Shown here: positions 7,847 through 16,369 of the stretch, in pieces | Layout of the letters: each line of letters begins with the position of its first letter | How positions within the stretch are numbered: position 1 is the stretch's first letter | NCBI GenBank assembly: GCA_910579145.1 | Contig: CAJTTQ010000021.1 | Location: 1 to 39,560, forward strand | DNA length: 39,560 nt | Source: an uncultured Eubacterium sp. | GTDB lineage: Bacteria; Bacillota; Clostridia; Lachnospirales; Lachnospiraceae | Reading direction: 5' to 3' | Translations under genes and position numbers: made by a program | Notes under the pieces: model-generated | Databases searched by the model: none | Told to the model about the DNA's origin: nothing | The model's input: the letters and a program-made list of their open reading frames with translations, nothing else

Positions 7847-7904
7847 TTGACATTTAAAGGGTGTTTATGTTAAAATTGACTATAAGAAATGCAGGAGAAA
7901 TAAT
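7847..7904 (+). promoter_or_regulatory. tandem promoter candidates for pilA
   Basis: Two overlapping sigma-A type elements occupy the 145-base gap before pilA. The first is TTGACA (7847-7852), a 17-base spacer and TTAAAA (7870-7875). The second is TTGACT (7876-7881), a 17-base spacer and AATAAT (7899-7904). The first has a perfect -35 and weak -10, the second has both boxes at 5 of 6. A separate strong promoter is expected for a structural subunit needed in excess over the assembly proteins. Confidence 0.55.
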
Positions 7905-7936
7905 CTTCTGTAAATAAAAAAAAGGAGAGTTAAAGG

Positions 7937-8509
7937 ATGAAAAAGAAAATGCAAAAGTATTTAAGCGGTTCCAATGAAGGTTTCTCCCTTGTGGAGTTGA
8001 TCATTGTTATCGCGATCATGGCTATCTTGATTGGAGTAGTTGCACTAGCTGTTATTCCGTATTTGGAGAAGTCACAGGAGTCGAAGGATTTGCAGGCACT
8101 TAGTACATTGTCTGGGGCATTATCATCCGCAGTGGCTGATGTAAAAGCGACGGGAACTGGTACAATCGTTTTGGAGAATGATAAGAAGGTCAATGATACT
8201 GGAAACACGGCTACCGGTACTGACGCAGCAAAGGTTCAGGCTGCTATGGCTGATGTGATTGGAGATTCTGCGGTTTCGTTAGGGTCAAATGCTTCCACAT
8301 CTATAGGTGAGAATAAGGTTACATGTTATTATGATTCTTCCAAAAATGTAGTAGCAGTATATGTAAAACTTGGTTCTGGAAGTAACAATGGAACCAACAC
8401 AGATAAGGCACCAGATGGTAATAGTATAGCAAACTGCAAGTACAATGACAATCAGCCTTTGATCGTTTCAAATGGTGGTGGTGTTACTAGCGGAACGGGA
8501 ACGCCGTGA
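7937..8509 (+). CDS. pilA: major type IV pilin
   Basis: The 190-residue prepilin has a basic leader of 15 residues ending in glycine, then the class III signal G|FSLVELIIVIAIMAILIGVV with Glu at +5, and a long hydrophobic helix (about residues 16-40). PilD should cut after G15 and methylate F16. The rest is a small, Gly, Ser and Thr rich globular head with only two cysteines (in TCYYD and NCKYN), which could form the usual C-terminal disulfide loop. The tail ends in VSNGGGVTSGTGTP, a flexible glycine-rich end. It follows its own promoters, has AAAGGAGAG upstream, and directly precedes the peptidase gene, so it is the best candidate for the main shaft subunit. Confidence 0.9.
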   Translation: MKKKMQKYLSGSNEGFSLVELIIVIAIMAILIGVVALAVIPYLEKSQESKDLQALSTLSGALSSAVADVKATGTGTIVLENDKKVNDTGNTATGTDAAKVQAAMADVIGDSAVSLGSNASTSIGENKVTCYYDSSKNVVAVYVKLGSGSNNGTNTDKAPDGNSIANCKYNDNQPLIVSNGGGVTSGTGTP

Positions 8510-8590
8510 TCATAGCTTTGCAAAAATAAGGTAGCAGTTTGCTTATATAGCAGCCTGCACTGTGTAACAACCACACAAGGAGAACCTGCC

Positions 8591-9352
8591 ATGACACATG
8601 TTACTGCTTTACTTTACATATTCGCATTTTTATACGGTATCGTTATTGGAAGTTTCCTAAACGTATGTATATATCGAATTCCGAAGAAAGAAAGTATCGT
8701 CACGGTGGGTTCTCATTGTATGGGATGTAATCATCGGCTTGTGTGGTATGATTTGTTCCCTCTTTTTAGCTATTTGTTTTTGAGAGGGAAATGCCGGTAC
8801 TGTGGTGTAAAACTTGCGAAACAGTACCCATTCGTGGAAGGCGCAAATGGTATACTGTATGTGGTCATTTTTGCGATACATGGATGGAACATAGAAAGCG
8901 TTCTTTACTGTTTTCTGGCGTCTGCACTTTTGGTGTTGAGTATCATTGATTATCGTACGCTTGAGATTCCTCTTGGTATTAACTTGTTTCTATTAGGAAT
9001 TGGTGTAGTACATATTATAGTAGATGTACATAATTGGAAACACTACGTGATTGGCTTCTTTTCAGCAAGCCTTTTTCTGTTCTTTTGTCTTATTTTAACG
9101 AGAGGAAAGGGGATTGGTGGAGGAGATATCAAGCTGATGGCGGCTGCCGGACTTTGTCTCGGATGGCAGAATATCATGCTTGCGCTGGTGATCGGGTGTG
9201 TGATCGGTTCTGTGATCCAGTGTATCATCATTGCGGTGACAAAAAACAAGTCAAAATTTGCGATGGGACCTTATCTTTCGATCGGCATTCTTACGGCGGC
9301 GTTATGGGGGGATATATTTATTGACTGGTATATTGGTTTAATGGGGGCATAG
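8591..9352 (+). CDS. pilD: PilD, prepilin peptidase and N-methyltransferase
   Basis: This bifunctional membrane enzyme cleaves prepilin leaders and methylates the new N-terminus. The 253-residue protein begins with GIVIGSFLNVCIYRIP, carries two CxxC pairs (CMGCNHRL and CRYCGVKL) in the cytoplasmic methyltransferase loop, and has the two catalytic aspartates of the aspartic protease: SIIDYRTLEIP and the GxGD-type GIGGGDIKLMAAAGL. Several membrane helices fill the remainder. The ATG follows AAGGAGAA. It is placed next to its main substrate pilA, with three to four further prepilins downstream. Confidence 0.94.
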   Translation: MTHVTALLYIFAFLYGIVIGSFLNVCIYRIPKKESIVTVGSHCMGCNHRLVWYDLFPLFSYLFLRGKCRYCGVKLAKQYPFVEGANGILYVVIFAIHGWNIESVLYCFLASALLVLSIIDYRTLEIPLGINLFLLGIGVVHIIVDVHNWKHYVIGFFSASLFLFFCLILTRGKGIGGGDIKLMAAAGLCLGWQNIMLALVIGCVIGSVIQCIIIAVTKNKSKFAMGPYLSIGILTAALWGDIFIDWYIGLMGA

Positions 9353-9354
9353 TG

Positions 9355-9411
9355 TTTATGGATTTCAGTGTCCTTTTGTTTTATTAGGAAAAAGATAGTG
9401 AAATCCATAAA
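9355..9411. repeat. 13-base perfect inverted repeat between pilD and pilM
   Basis: TTTATGGATTTCA (9355-9367) is perfectly complementary to TGAAATCCATAAA (9399-9411) across a 31-base loop that holds a further TCCT/AGGA pairing. No T run follows on either strand, so a simple intrinsic terminator is unlikely. It starts three bases after the pilD stop and ends 44 bases before the pilM start. Confidence 0.7.
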
Positions 9412-9455
9412 ATGGAATGGGGAGAGCGGTTTTCCGCATGATAAAGGAGGATGTT

Positions 9456-11294
9456 ATGGCTAAAAAAGTAATTGTGGTTCGTGTTGGGGCAAAGACGATA
9501 CGAATTGTACATATGGACAATAATCAGACAAATCCGACTGTATACGGATGTGTCCGCGTGCCTACCCCGCAGGGGGCTGTAGTAGATGGAGAAGTGAAAA
9601 ATATCATTGATGTCAGCCGCAGGATCAAACAGGCGTGCATGGAAAAAGGAATTACGACCAAGGATGTTATATTTTCACTCGTATCATCTAAGATCGCGAA
9701 CCGTGAGACGACGATTCCATTTGTGAAGGATAACAAGATCCAGGGACTTGTCATGGCGAAAGTAGATGATATGTTTCCGATCGATAAAGATAGATATATC
9801 TTTTCTTATGTAAAACAGGGCGAAGGCAGGAGTGCCGAAGAGGGGGAACATGTATCAGAAGAGATTGAGAAAAAAGAAGACGAAGCGCAAGTAGAAGACG
9901 ATACAAAGAAAAAGGGAAAAGGAAAAAAGCTGTCGCTCGAAAAAAAAGACAAAACAAAAGCAGCGGCGAAAGTGATCGACTTGTTAGTATACGCGGCTCC
10001 GATCGATCTGGTCCGTTCTTATTACGCGCTTGCTGAGGGGTGTGACTTTAATATTGTTTCCATCGAAGTGGATGGTAATGGCATTTTCCAGATCATGAAA
10101 CGTCAGATGGTCGAAGGTGTCGAAATGGCAGTACAGATCAACCGGGATAATACACTGATTGATATTATGAGTAAGGATAAGCTGCTCCTTCAGAGGGTAA
10201 TCCCGTACGGCGCGACGACGATTATTGAAACAGCGATGGATGAACCTGCCTTTCAGGTGTCAAATTATGATAAGGCGTTTGATCTTCTGGCTTCCCAGCG
10301 GGTGCTGCTGCATTCGTTCAATGCGGCCAATCCGCAAAACGACTTGTCGATGCAAAAGCGGATCGAGCTGACCCAGAGTGCATCCTCCCTGATCGGAAAC
10401 ATATCCCGTGTCATGGAATATTATAATTCAAGGTATCGGGATGAACCGATCCAGTCGATCATCGTGACAGGAAACGGGGCGAGACTTGCGGGTATCCATG
10501 AATTGATGAATAACGAGCTTGGTATCCCGGCCCGTACACCGACGGATCTCGTGGGGGTTACTTTTAACCGACAGATTGAGGTAAATAATAATATACTCCA
10601 GTACATCGGGTGCTTTGGGGCGGTGTTCAATCCGGTGAATTTTGTACCGGATGATATTAAAAACAAGACAGCGACGAAAGATTCCATTATGAGTATCGCC
10701 ATTGTTTTTGCGGCGTCCTTTCTTCTCTGTGCCGTGCTCGCTATCTTTTCGATCGTGCGGGTGATGGGAGCGGAGGATGCGTTTAATGTGGCGCATACGA
10801 AAGCAGTTTCCATGCAGCCGATCGAAGACCGGTACAATGATCTTTTGGGGACATTGAATAAAGTATGTACGTTCCAGGATATCCAGTTTACGGTAGATAC
10901 GAATAATAACCGTCTCCATTCCGTACTCGAGTATATCAAAGAAGCATGCCCGGATTCGTTCCGAATCGATTCCGTCAGTACGAGTGAGACGGGCGGTACG
11001 ATCAACTGTACGACGTCTGACCGGTTTTCTTCTGTATCAGCGGTTCTCATGCGTATGAACCTCTGTACGGATATCAGGAACGTAACGATATCAAGTGGTA
11101 TTTCCAAATCAGAAGATGCGGTAACGAAAAAGCGGAAATATGTGTATACGATCACATATGAGTATGTACCGCATACGGATACATTGGATGAAAGCGATAT
11201 TCAGTACCGGGAGATGGCTAAGACAGCAAAATCAAATGCAAATAATGCGACGAATACAAATAATACGGCTAATACAGGGGGTGAACAGAAATGA
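9456..11294 (+). CDS. pilM: PilM-PilN fusion, pilus alignment subcomplex
   Basis: The 612-residue protein combines two normally separate parts. Residues about 1-395 are PilM-like, an actin-fold protein: IVVRVGAKTIRIVHMD start, IDLVRSYYALAEGCDFNIVSIEVDG, IVTGNGARLAGIHELM. A single membrane helix at about 411-436 (SIAIVFAASFLLCAVLAIFSIV) is followed by a PilN-like extracytoplasmic domain with a coiled start and a ferredoxin-like fold region (HSVLEYIKEACPDSFRIDSVS). Within the PilM half, residues about 121-170 form a highly charged Glu/Lys insert. The ATG at 9456 follows AAAGGAGG at 9443-9450; an in-frame ATG at 9417 would add an unlikely 13-residue extension. Its stop overlaps pilO by four bases (ATGA), indicating translational coupling. 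Confidence 0.85.
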   Translation: MAKKVIVVRVGAKTIRIVHMDNNQTNPTVYGCVRVPTPQGAVVDGEVKNIIDVSRRIKQACMEKGITTKDVIFSLVSSKIANRETTIPFVKDNKIQGLVMAKVDDMFPIDKDRYIFSYVKQGEGRSAEEGEHVSEEIEKKEDEAQVEDDTKKKGKGKKLSLEKKDKTKAAAKVIDLLVYAAPIDLVRSYYALAEGCDFNIVSIEVDGNGIFQIMKRQMVEGVEMAVQINRDNTLIDIMSKDKLLLQRVIPYGATTIIETAMDEPAFQVSNYDKAFDLLASQRVLLHSFNAANPQNDLSMQKRIELTQSASSLIGNISRVMEYYNSRYRDEPIQSIIVTGNGARLAGIHELMNNELGIPARTPTDLVGVTFNRQIEVNNNILQYIGCFGAVFNPVNFVPDDIKNKTATKDSIMSIAIVFAASFLLCAVLAIFSIVRVMGAEDAFNVAHTKAVSMQPIEDRYNDLLGTLNKVCTFQDIQFTVDTNNNRLHSVLEYIKEACPDSFRIDSVSTSETGGTINCTTSDRFSSVSAVLMRMNLCTDIRNVTISSGISKSEDAVTKKRKYVYTITYEYVPHTDTLDESDIQYREMAKTAKSNANNATNTNNTANTGGEQK

Positions 11295-12025
11295 AAGGTA
11301 AATTAACTTTGGCTCAGATCCGTGTGATCTTATTGCTGGCGGCCATACTGCTGATCGTGCTTACCTATTTTTTAATCTTTCAGAAAAATATGGAACGGGC
11401 GGCGGATCTTGACAGCCAGACGAATAAAGAGCAGCAGAGGATTTCCTATCTGACCGGACTGCAGAGCAAGGCGGACGATCTGGATATCTACACATCCCTT
11501 TATACAGGGCAGATTGACCCGTTTATACAGTCGTTTCCGGTAAAATTGACGCAGCAGCAATCGGTTTATCTCATTTACAATATGATGGTTGAAAGCGGGA
11601 TAACGGTTGAGAGTGTCGTGCCGGGAAATGTAACGCCATTTTACTATAAGGGACAGGTGCTGGATTCTGCCAGCGCGCAAAATCAGGCGCAGGTAAATGT
11701 TGACGGGCAGAAAGAAGAAGAGACCTTGTCGGAGATCACGGTGGTCAGCATGGATCAGATGATTGGTTCGAAAGCGACCTATACTGTCAATATGGCGGGA
11801 GAGACAAAGGATATTTTCAAAGCGCTTGACTGGATCCGTGATAATAAAGAAAAAATGTCGGTAGGAAATGTAAATCTGCAGTTTGACAGTTCCAGCGGGC
11901 AGTTAAAGGGAAGTATCGGCATTACGTTCTACTGTATGCTTGGTAACGGTGTGCCGTATAAAGACCCGGATATGAGCGCCTTTACATATGGAATGGATAA
12001 GATTTTTGGCGAGTTCAGTAAATGA
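11291..12025 (+). CDS. pilO: PilO-like pilus assembly protein
   Basis: The 244-residue protein has an N-terminal membrane helix (about 11-29, VILLLAAILLIVLTYFLIF), a short coiled segment rich in Q and E (about 32-60), then a globular extracytoplasmic domain with QQQSVYLIYNMMVESGITVESV and a late ferredoxin-like portion (TKDIFKALDWIRDNKEKMSVGNVNLQF), the general plan of PilO. In type IV pili PilN and PilO pair to connect the actin-like PilM with the pilus base. The start overlaps the PilM-PilN stop, as expected of obligate partners. Sequence identity to well-studied PilO is probably low, so the call rests mainly on architecture and position. Confidence 0.78.
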   Translation: MKGKLTLAQIRVILLLAAILLIVLTYFLIFQKNMERAADLDSQTNKEQQRISYLTGLQSKADDLDIYTSLYTGQIDPFIQSFPVKLTQQQSVYLIYNMMVESGITVESVVPGNVTPFYYKGQVLDSASAQNQAQVNVDGQKEEETLSEITVVSMDQMIGSKATYTVNMAGETKDIFKALDWIRDNKEKMSVGNVNLQFDSSSGQLKGSIGITFYCMLGNGVPYKDPDMSAFTYGMDKIFGEFSK

Positions 12026-12055
12026 TCATGCTTTTGGGGAAAGGCGGTGTGCGGC

Positions 12056-13246
12056 ATGCGCAGGGATAAGTGGTTTAAGGATGACAGTGGTTTTTCCTTG
12101 ATTGAAGTCGTTTTGGCAGTGGCAATTCTGGCCCTTGTGGCATTGCCGATCATAAATTATTTCACCTACTCTTCGCTTCAGGCAGTGGAAGGCCGTGACC
12201 GGCAGTGCGCTACGACGGCGGCAGAGAATGTGGTGGAGGAATTGAGTTCCTATTCGAACTATACACAGATCAAAAATCTGACCGCGACGCCGGATCCTGC
12301 CGGGCCGGTGCCGTCAGAAGCGCCCATATGGCAGCAATCTTCTCCTGCTCCCGGGGAGTCGCCGGATCCGCAGTCGGACTATTTACAGAGGCCGGTGACG
12401 GTGAACGGATTTCAATATGTAGCGAAGGTTCAGATCCAATATGGCGTGTATAACAGCAGTACGAAGGCAATTGGTTCCGGTGAAACGATCGGGAGCGGCA
12501 CAGGGGACATCAGAAGTCCGAAGTATAATGACTATTACATCCCAAGTCCGAGTGAGGTATATGCTCCTTCGAACGCGGTGGCAGCCGAAGACGATGAGTT
12601 GGACTTCGCGCTGAGTGAATTGTTTACGACGTTGAGCGCGTCTGCGCCCGGAGCGTCGGGAACGATCGCGGACAGGGATACGATCCGTGCCGGATTATCC
12701 CGAGTGATACATATTGATGTAAATTATAAAGACACAGAGAAAAAAGAGTATGCGGTCCATGTTTATTATACGTATGAATACAGCGGGCATACTGTGAACG
12801 TTACGCTTGAAAAAGCGGAAATTCCAGTAAATCAGTTTAAAGGGGTATTTGTATTCTACAACCCGCTTCGATTTGACGCCCAGGAAGAAGTCAGCATGAA
12901 CATTGCTTCGGATATTCCGCGCAGTGAGAGTGACCGGATTTCAGATGAGACGATCGTAGACGATATGGAATTTTACTTTGCGGTACAGGATGCGGTTACG
13001 GATTCTTATCGTCTGCACATAGAGGCCGGCAGGGCGGCAGACGCGAAGTTTTTTGCAAATGATATTACGCTTGATGGTGTAGTCGGTAATCCGCAGGAGC
13101 CGGGCGGTGTGGGAACTACAAAAAATTCCTTTGTGAGCCGGAATAAGAAAGAGCGGATTGGAAGGATCCTCGTCGATATTTATGAGACGGCGGGTAAGAA
13201 GGCAGGCGAAGTGGCTGCCCATATGGAGACGACGATGGCCGAGTGA
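12056..13246 (+). CDS. minor prepilin, PilV-like, 396 residues
   Basis: The product starts MRRDKWFKDDSG|FSLIEVVLAVAILALVAL, a class III prepilin signal with cleavage after G12 and Glu at +5, followed by a hydrophobic helix to about residue 38. The large head (about 350 residues) includes a Pro/Ser/Ala-rich stretch near residues 88-110, then segments of predicted beta strands. At this length it is far larger than standard minor pilins. The open frame begins with GTG at 12047, but AAGGCGGTG at 12041-12049 fits the ATG at 12056. It is the first of the minor pilin block and probably belongs to a priming or tip complex. Its exact partner role cannot be read from sequence. Confidence 0.8.
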   Translation: MRRDKWFKDDSGFSLIEVVLAVAILALVALPIINYFTYSSLQAVEGRDRQCATTAAENVVEELSSYSNYTQIKNLTATPDPAGPVPSEAPIWQQSSPAPGESPDPQSDYLQRPVTVNGFQYVAKVQIQYGVYNSSTKAIGSGETIGSGTGDIRSPKYNDYYIPSPSEVYAPSNAVAAEDDELDFALSELFTTLSASAPGASGTIADRDTIRAGLSRVIHIDVNYKDTEKKEYAVHVYYTYEYSGHTVNVTLEKAEIPVNQFKGVFVFYNPLRFDAQEEVSMNIASDIPRSESDRISDETIVDDMEFYFAVQDAVTDSYRLHIEAGRAADAKFFANDITLDGVVGNPQEPGGVGTTKNSFVSRNKKERIGRILVDIYETAGKKAGEVAAHMETTMAE

Positions 13247-13341
13247 TCGCTCGGGCGCTGGCCTATGATCAAGCTGTGGTGCTGGCTCAGCGGGATATGT
13301 GACGCTGGTTAGACTGGCGGGAAGAAATGGAGGTTTTTCAG

Positions 13342-15804
13342 ATGTTTGGAAAATGGATGCGAAAACTGAAAGAAAAACTGAATCGGATGAAGAATGACGA
13401 CAGTGGTTCCGCGTTTGTGTTTGTCGTTATTGGTGTGACGGCTCTGATGATCATTGGCGCTACCGTATTGTCGCTTGCCACGAACTATGTGGTATCGGTC
13501 ATTGTGGACCAGCATACGACGGATCATTTTTATGAAACGGAGGGCGCGGTTGCCGAAGTCCGCAGCGGTCTGGAGGAAATCTGCGGGAAAGCGAATGAGT
13601 ACGCGTACATGGAAATGATCAACAATTACAATGCCACACCGACTAGTGCACCATCAGATGAGACATTGTCTTCCACGATGGGGTCGATGAAAGAAAAGTA
13701 TGCCGTGAAGTATCTGACCGGCATCGTCAGCATATTGTCAAATCCGAGCATAGATAAGCTGAGTAATGCGGTAAATATATTTGATAATACGAGCAGATGG
13801 GATGGGACAAATCAGGAGACAACGCAGTGGGGCAGTTTCAATATGGATCCGGTGATAAAGAAAATGGTTACGCGGCCGGAAACCGTAGGTTCTACTTATG
13901 GAGGGAATATTCTTCATTACGGCTTTTTGGTGGATGCGGTGACGAAGGAGATGTCACTGATCATCAGCGGATTGAAAGTGGACTATACCGATGAATCGGG
14001 ATACCGGACCGTTGTTCAGACCGATATAAAGATCGGTGTTCCAGATTATGGCTTTGAGGGAAATGCGACGTTTGATGAGTTAAAGAAATATATTGTTATC
14101 TGTGATGATCAGCTGTCGGTAGCGAATAACAGTCTGAGTCCGGGGACAAAAGGTGTTGATTTCACCGGAAATGTATATGCCGGCGGTGAGATGACGGATG
14201 GCGCGTACGGAACGAGCATTGATATCGTATCCCAGGCGAAAAATATTAACTTTGACAGCGATACGATCATCACGCGCGGGGATCTGACTGTCAATGACAA
14301 AGCAAAGGTGGCGATCAATAATCCGAACGGGGAACTGTGGGTCAGAAATATTCTTTTACCGGATTCGGGAGCGATTCCTTCTGCTACGGCAGGGCCGGTG
14401 ACATCGTATTCAACAGAGCTTGACCTGCAGACCAATGCGTATGTGCTTGATGATTTGAGTATTGATAACCGGAATAGTTATGTAAATCTCGGCGGGAAAT
14501 ATTATGGTTACAGCTATAATGAGAATAACAAGGATAAGTCGGCCTACTCCGTTGCGGATGTGACGAGTTCGAAGTATAGCAGCGCGATACTGATAAACGG
14601 CGTGAACACGACATTAAAGAGTGATAACCTAAAGAAGCTGATCTTATCGGGGCGTACGTTTGTATCGAGATTTGACAGCGGGGCCGCGGGGCCGGCCGGG
14701 CTTGCGGAACCGGATATCATGATGGGTGAGTCGCTGGCAGTAAAGAGCAATCAGATCGCTTATTTAGTTCCCGATCAGTATATCCTATCAAATGGACAGG
14801 GACATAATCCTCTGCTTCGCTCGGAAATCAGCGGGGATGATTATATGGGGGCGGTAAACCGCGTGGCCCTGGAGCAGGCGATGGGAGATTATCTCGATCC
14901 GAACCAGCCCGTTACCGCGAATTTCAATAATACGGGCGGCTATGTATTCTTATACTTGAATTTTAAAAACCAGCAAAAGGCGAATGAGTACTTCTCCGCA
15001 TTTTATACCGATACCGAAAACAACGAAATGCTGCGGGATCGTGCGGAAACTTATATCTCGACAGCGGATAATGACGGTATGAAACTCGGCGCACAGCTTT
15101 ATCTGATCGCCGGTAATATCATACATAATTACTATGCGGCATCGGGGGATCCGGCGAAACAGGAAGCGAACTATTTTAACGGTTCCGGCAGGCCGAACGC
15201 GGCGATGCTCCAGGATGGTCAGAAACGGATGCAGAATTATTTAGGGAAGCAGCTCGCGCTTGTCAATTCGGGATTCCATTCAGACATGGCTCGTTCGATC
15301 TCGCCGATCACGAATGCAGTAGAAGAAAATGAGCTTCTTCGCTATGAACTGCTGCGGGATTCCGACAAATCGGAGCTTGTGAAAGATAAAGTCATTGACT
15401 TTGATGCGATTGACGCGGACTCATCGCTCATGCCGATTTCCAGACCGTGTGAGGGCACGGACGGCATTCTCTATATTACCCCGAATGATTATGACGTTGA
15501 CGGCACGCTGCAAAAGGGCTTGATCATCTGCGGCGGAGATGTTAGGGTCAGCAAAAGTTTTGAGGGGTTGATCCTCGCGAAAGGGACGGTAAGTGTCAAT
15601 GGATCAAATATTGATCTGAAATCAAACCTTCTCATGGTTGGTAAAATTTTGGAGATGGTCAGGAACGATAAGGACCTGTCGAAATATTTCCACGGCTTAA
15701 AGACAAATGAAAACCGCTCCGTAAATGTGGCAGACTGCATCAGTTACGAGAATTGGGAGCGTGATAACGAGATGCAGCTATTGACGGGGACGGCAGCTCC
15801 CTGA
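13342..15804 (+). CDS. PilX-like large pilus-associated protein, 820 residues
   Basis: The N-terminus MFGKWMRKLKEKLNRMKNDDSG|SAFVFVVIGVTALMIIGATVLSLA looks like a PilX_N prepilin-type helix with a basic leader. It has Ser at +1 and no Glu at +5, so cleavage and ordinary shaft packing are uncertain. After the helix (to about residue 50) comes an exposed region of about 770 residues. In the middle and near the C-terminus are repeated short strand-turn units (for example GVDFTGNVYAGGEMTDG and GLIICGGDVRVSKSFEGLILAKGTVSVNG), which suggests a right-handed beta-helix-like fold. The ATG at 13342 is preceded by GGAGG at 13329-13333. An upstream ATG at 13327 is also in frame. Likely a tip or surface adhesin-like subunit. 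Confidence 0.75.
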   Translation: MFGKWMRKLKEKLNRMKNDDSGSAFVFVVIGVTALMIIGATVLSLATNYVVSVIVDQHTTDHFYETEGAVAEVRSGLEEICGKANEYAYMEMINNYNATPTSAPSDETLSSTMGSMKEKYAVKYLTGIVSILSNPSIDKLSNAVNIFDNTSRWDGTNQETTQWGSFNMDPVIKKMVTRPETVGSTYGGNILHYGFLVDAVTKEMSLIISGLKVDYTDESGYRTVVQTDIKIGVPDYGFEGNATFDELKKYIVICDDQLSVANNSLSPGTKGVDFTGNVYAGGEMTDGAYGTSIDIVSQAKNINFDSDTIITRGDLTVNDKAKVAINNPNGELWVRNILLPDSGAIPSATAGPVTSYSTELDLQTNAYVLDDLSIDNRNSYVNLGGKYYGYSYNENNKDKSAYSVADVTSSKYSSAILINGVNTTLKSDNLKKLILSGRTFVSRFDSGAAGPAGLAEPDIMMGESLAVKSNQIAYLVPDQYILSNGQGHNPLLRSEISGDDYMGAVNRVALEQAMGDYLDPNQPVTANFNNTGGYVFLYLNFKNQQKANEYFSAFYTDTENNEMLRDRAETYISTADNDGMKLGAQLYLIAGNIIHNYYAASGDPAKQEANYFNGSGRPNAAMLQDGQKRMQNYLGKQLALVNSGFHSDMARSISPITNAVEENELLRYELLRDSDKSELVKDKVIDFDAIDADSSLMPISRPCEGTDGILYITPNDYDVDGTLQKGLIICGGDVRVSKSFEGLILAKGTVSVNGSNIDLKSNLLMVGKILEMVRNDKDLSKYFHGLKTNENRSVNVADCISYENWERDNEMQLLTGTAAP

Positions 15805-15847
15805 GTTAAATTGAGAAACGATAAAAAGAAAGCGGGTGATGCTTAAT

Positions 15848-16351
15848 ATGAAAAATAATCAAGGGTTTTCCCTGATCGAGCTCGTCATCGCAATTGCTAT
15901 TTTGGCAATCATGTCAGTCGGGTCCATCAGTGCAATGGGATATTTAAGCATGGCAAATTCATCGAAATGCGCTTCTAGGATTGATAGTAGTCTGACACGC
16001 TTAAAGTCAAAAAATTCAGCGGAAGCCAGTTCTACTTTTATGCACCTGTATCGGTATAATGACAGGTATTACATCCGCTATAGTGATCAGCCGTCCTATA
16101 TTCCGGATGCTTCCGATTATAAAGAAGGGGAAGAGATCGGAAACAGCCGCATCACCATTTCTTATCAGGAAGGGAATTTATCGGCATCTAGTGTCACGAT
16201 CCAGGACGGCGACTGCAAAACATTCGGGATCAGGAAGAAAGATGGCTCTTTTACGGGTACATTGGAGCCAACGTGCGTAATCAGCATCATTGGACAGTCT
16301 ACGTATAAAGTTACGCTTGTCACAAATACAGGGAAACATTTCAGAGATTGA
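15848..16351 (+). CDS. minor prepilin, 167 residues
   Basis: The protein begins MKNNQG|FSLIELVIAIAILAIMSVGSIS, a clear class III prepilin signal with cleavage after G6, Phe at +1 and Glu at +5. A hydrophobic helix runs to about residue 32, and a small head of about 130 residues has three cysteines (SKCASR, DGDCKTF, PTCVIS). Two start codons upstream in frame (GTG 15836, ATG 15839) would lengthen the leader by four residues. The GCGGGTG at 15832-15838 is better spaced for 15848. By size and position it fits the GspH/FimT-type group of minor pseudopilins, but I cannot assign a precise orthologue. Confidence 0.8.
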   Translation: MKNNQGFSLIELVIAIAILAIMSVGSISAMGYLSMANSSKCASRIDSSLTRLKSKNSAEASSTFMHLYRYNDRYYIRYSDQPSYIPDASDYKEGEEIGNSRITISYQEGNLSASSVTIQDGDCKTFGIRKKDGSFTGTLEPTCVISIIGQSTYKVTLVTNTGKHFRD

Positions 16352-16369
16352 TTCAGAGGGGGAATCGGC

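Noticed and set aside
8510..8590. Hairpin after pilA (GCAG/CTGC and GCT/AGC)
   Set aside because: The pairings are short and interrupted and lack a T run, so no terminator or regulatory element can be supported.
13247..13341. Possible remnant or small gene between two minor pilin genes
   Set aside because: No frame with a start, ribosome site and meaningful length was found in these 95 bases.
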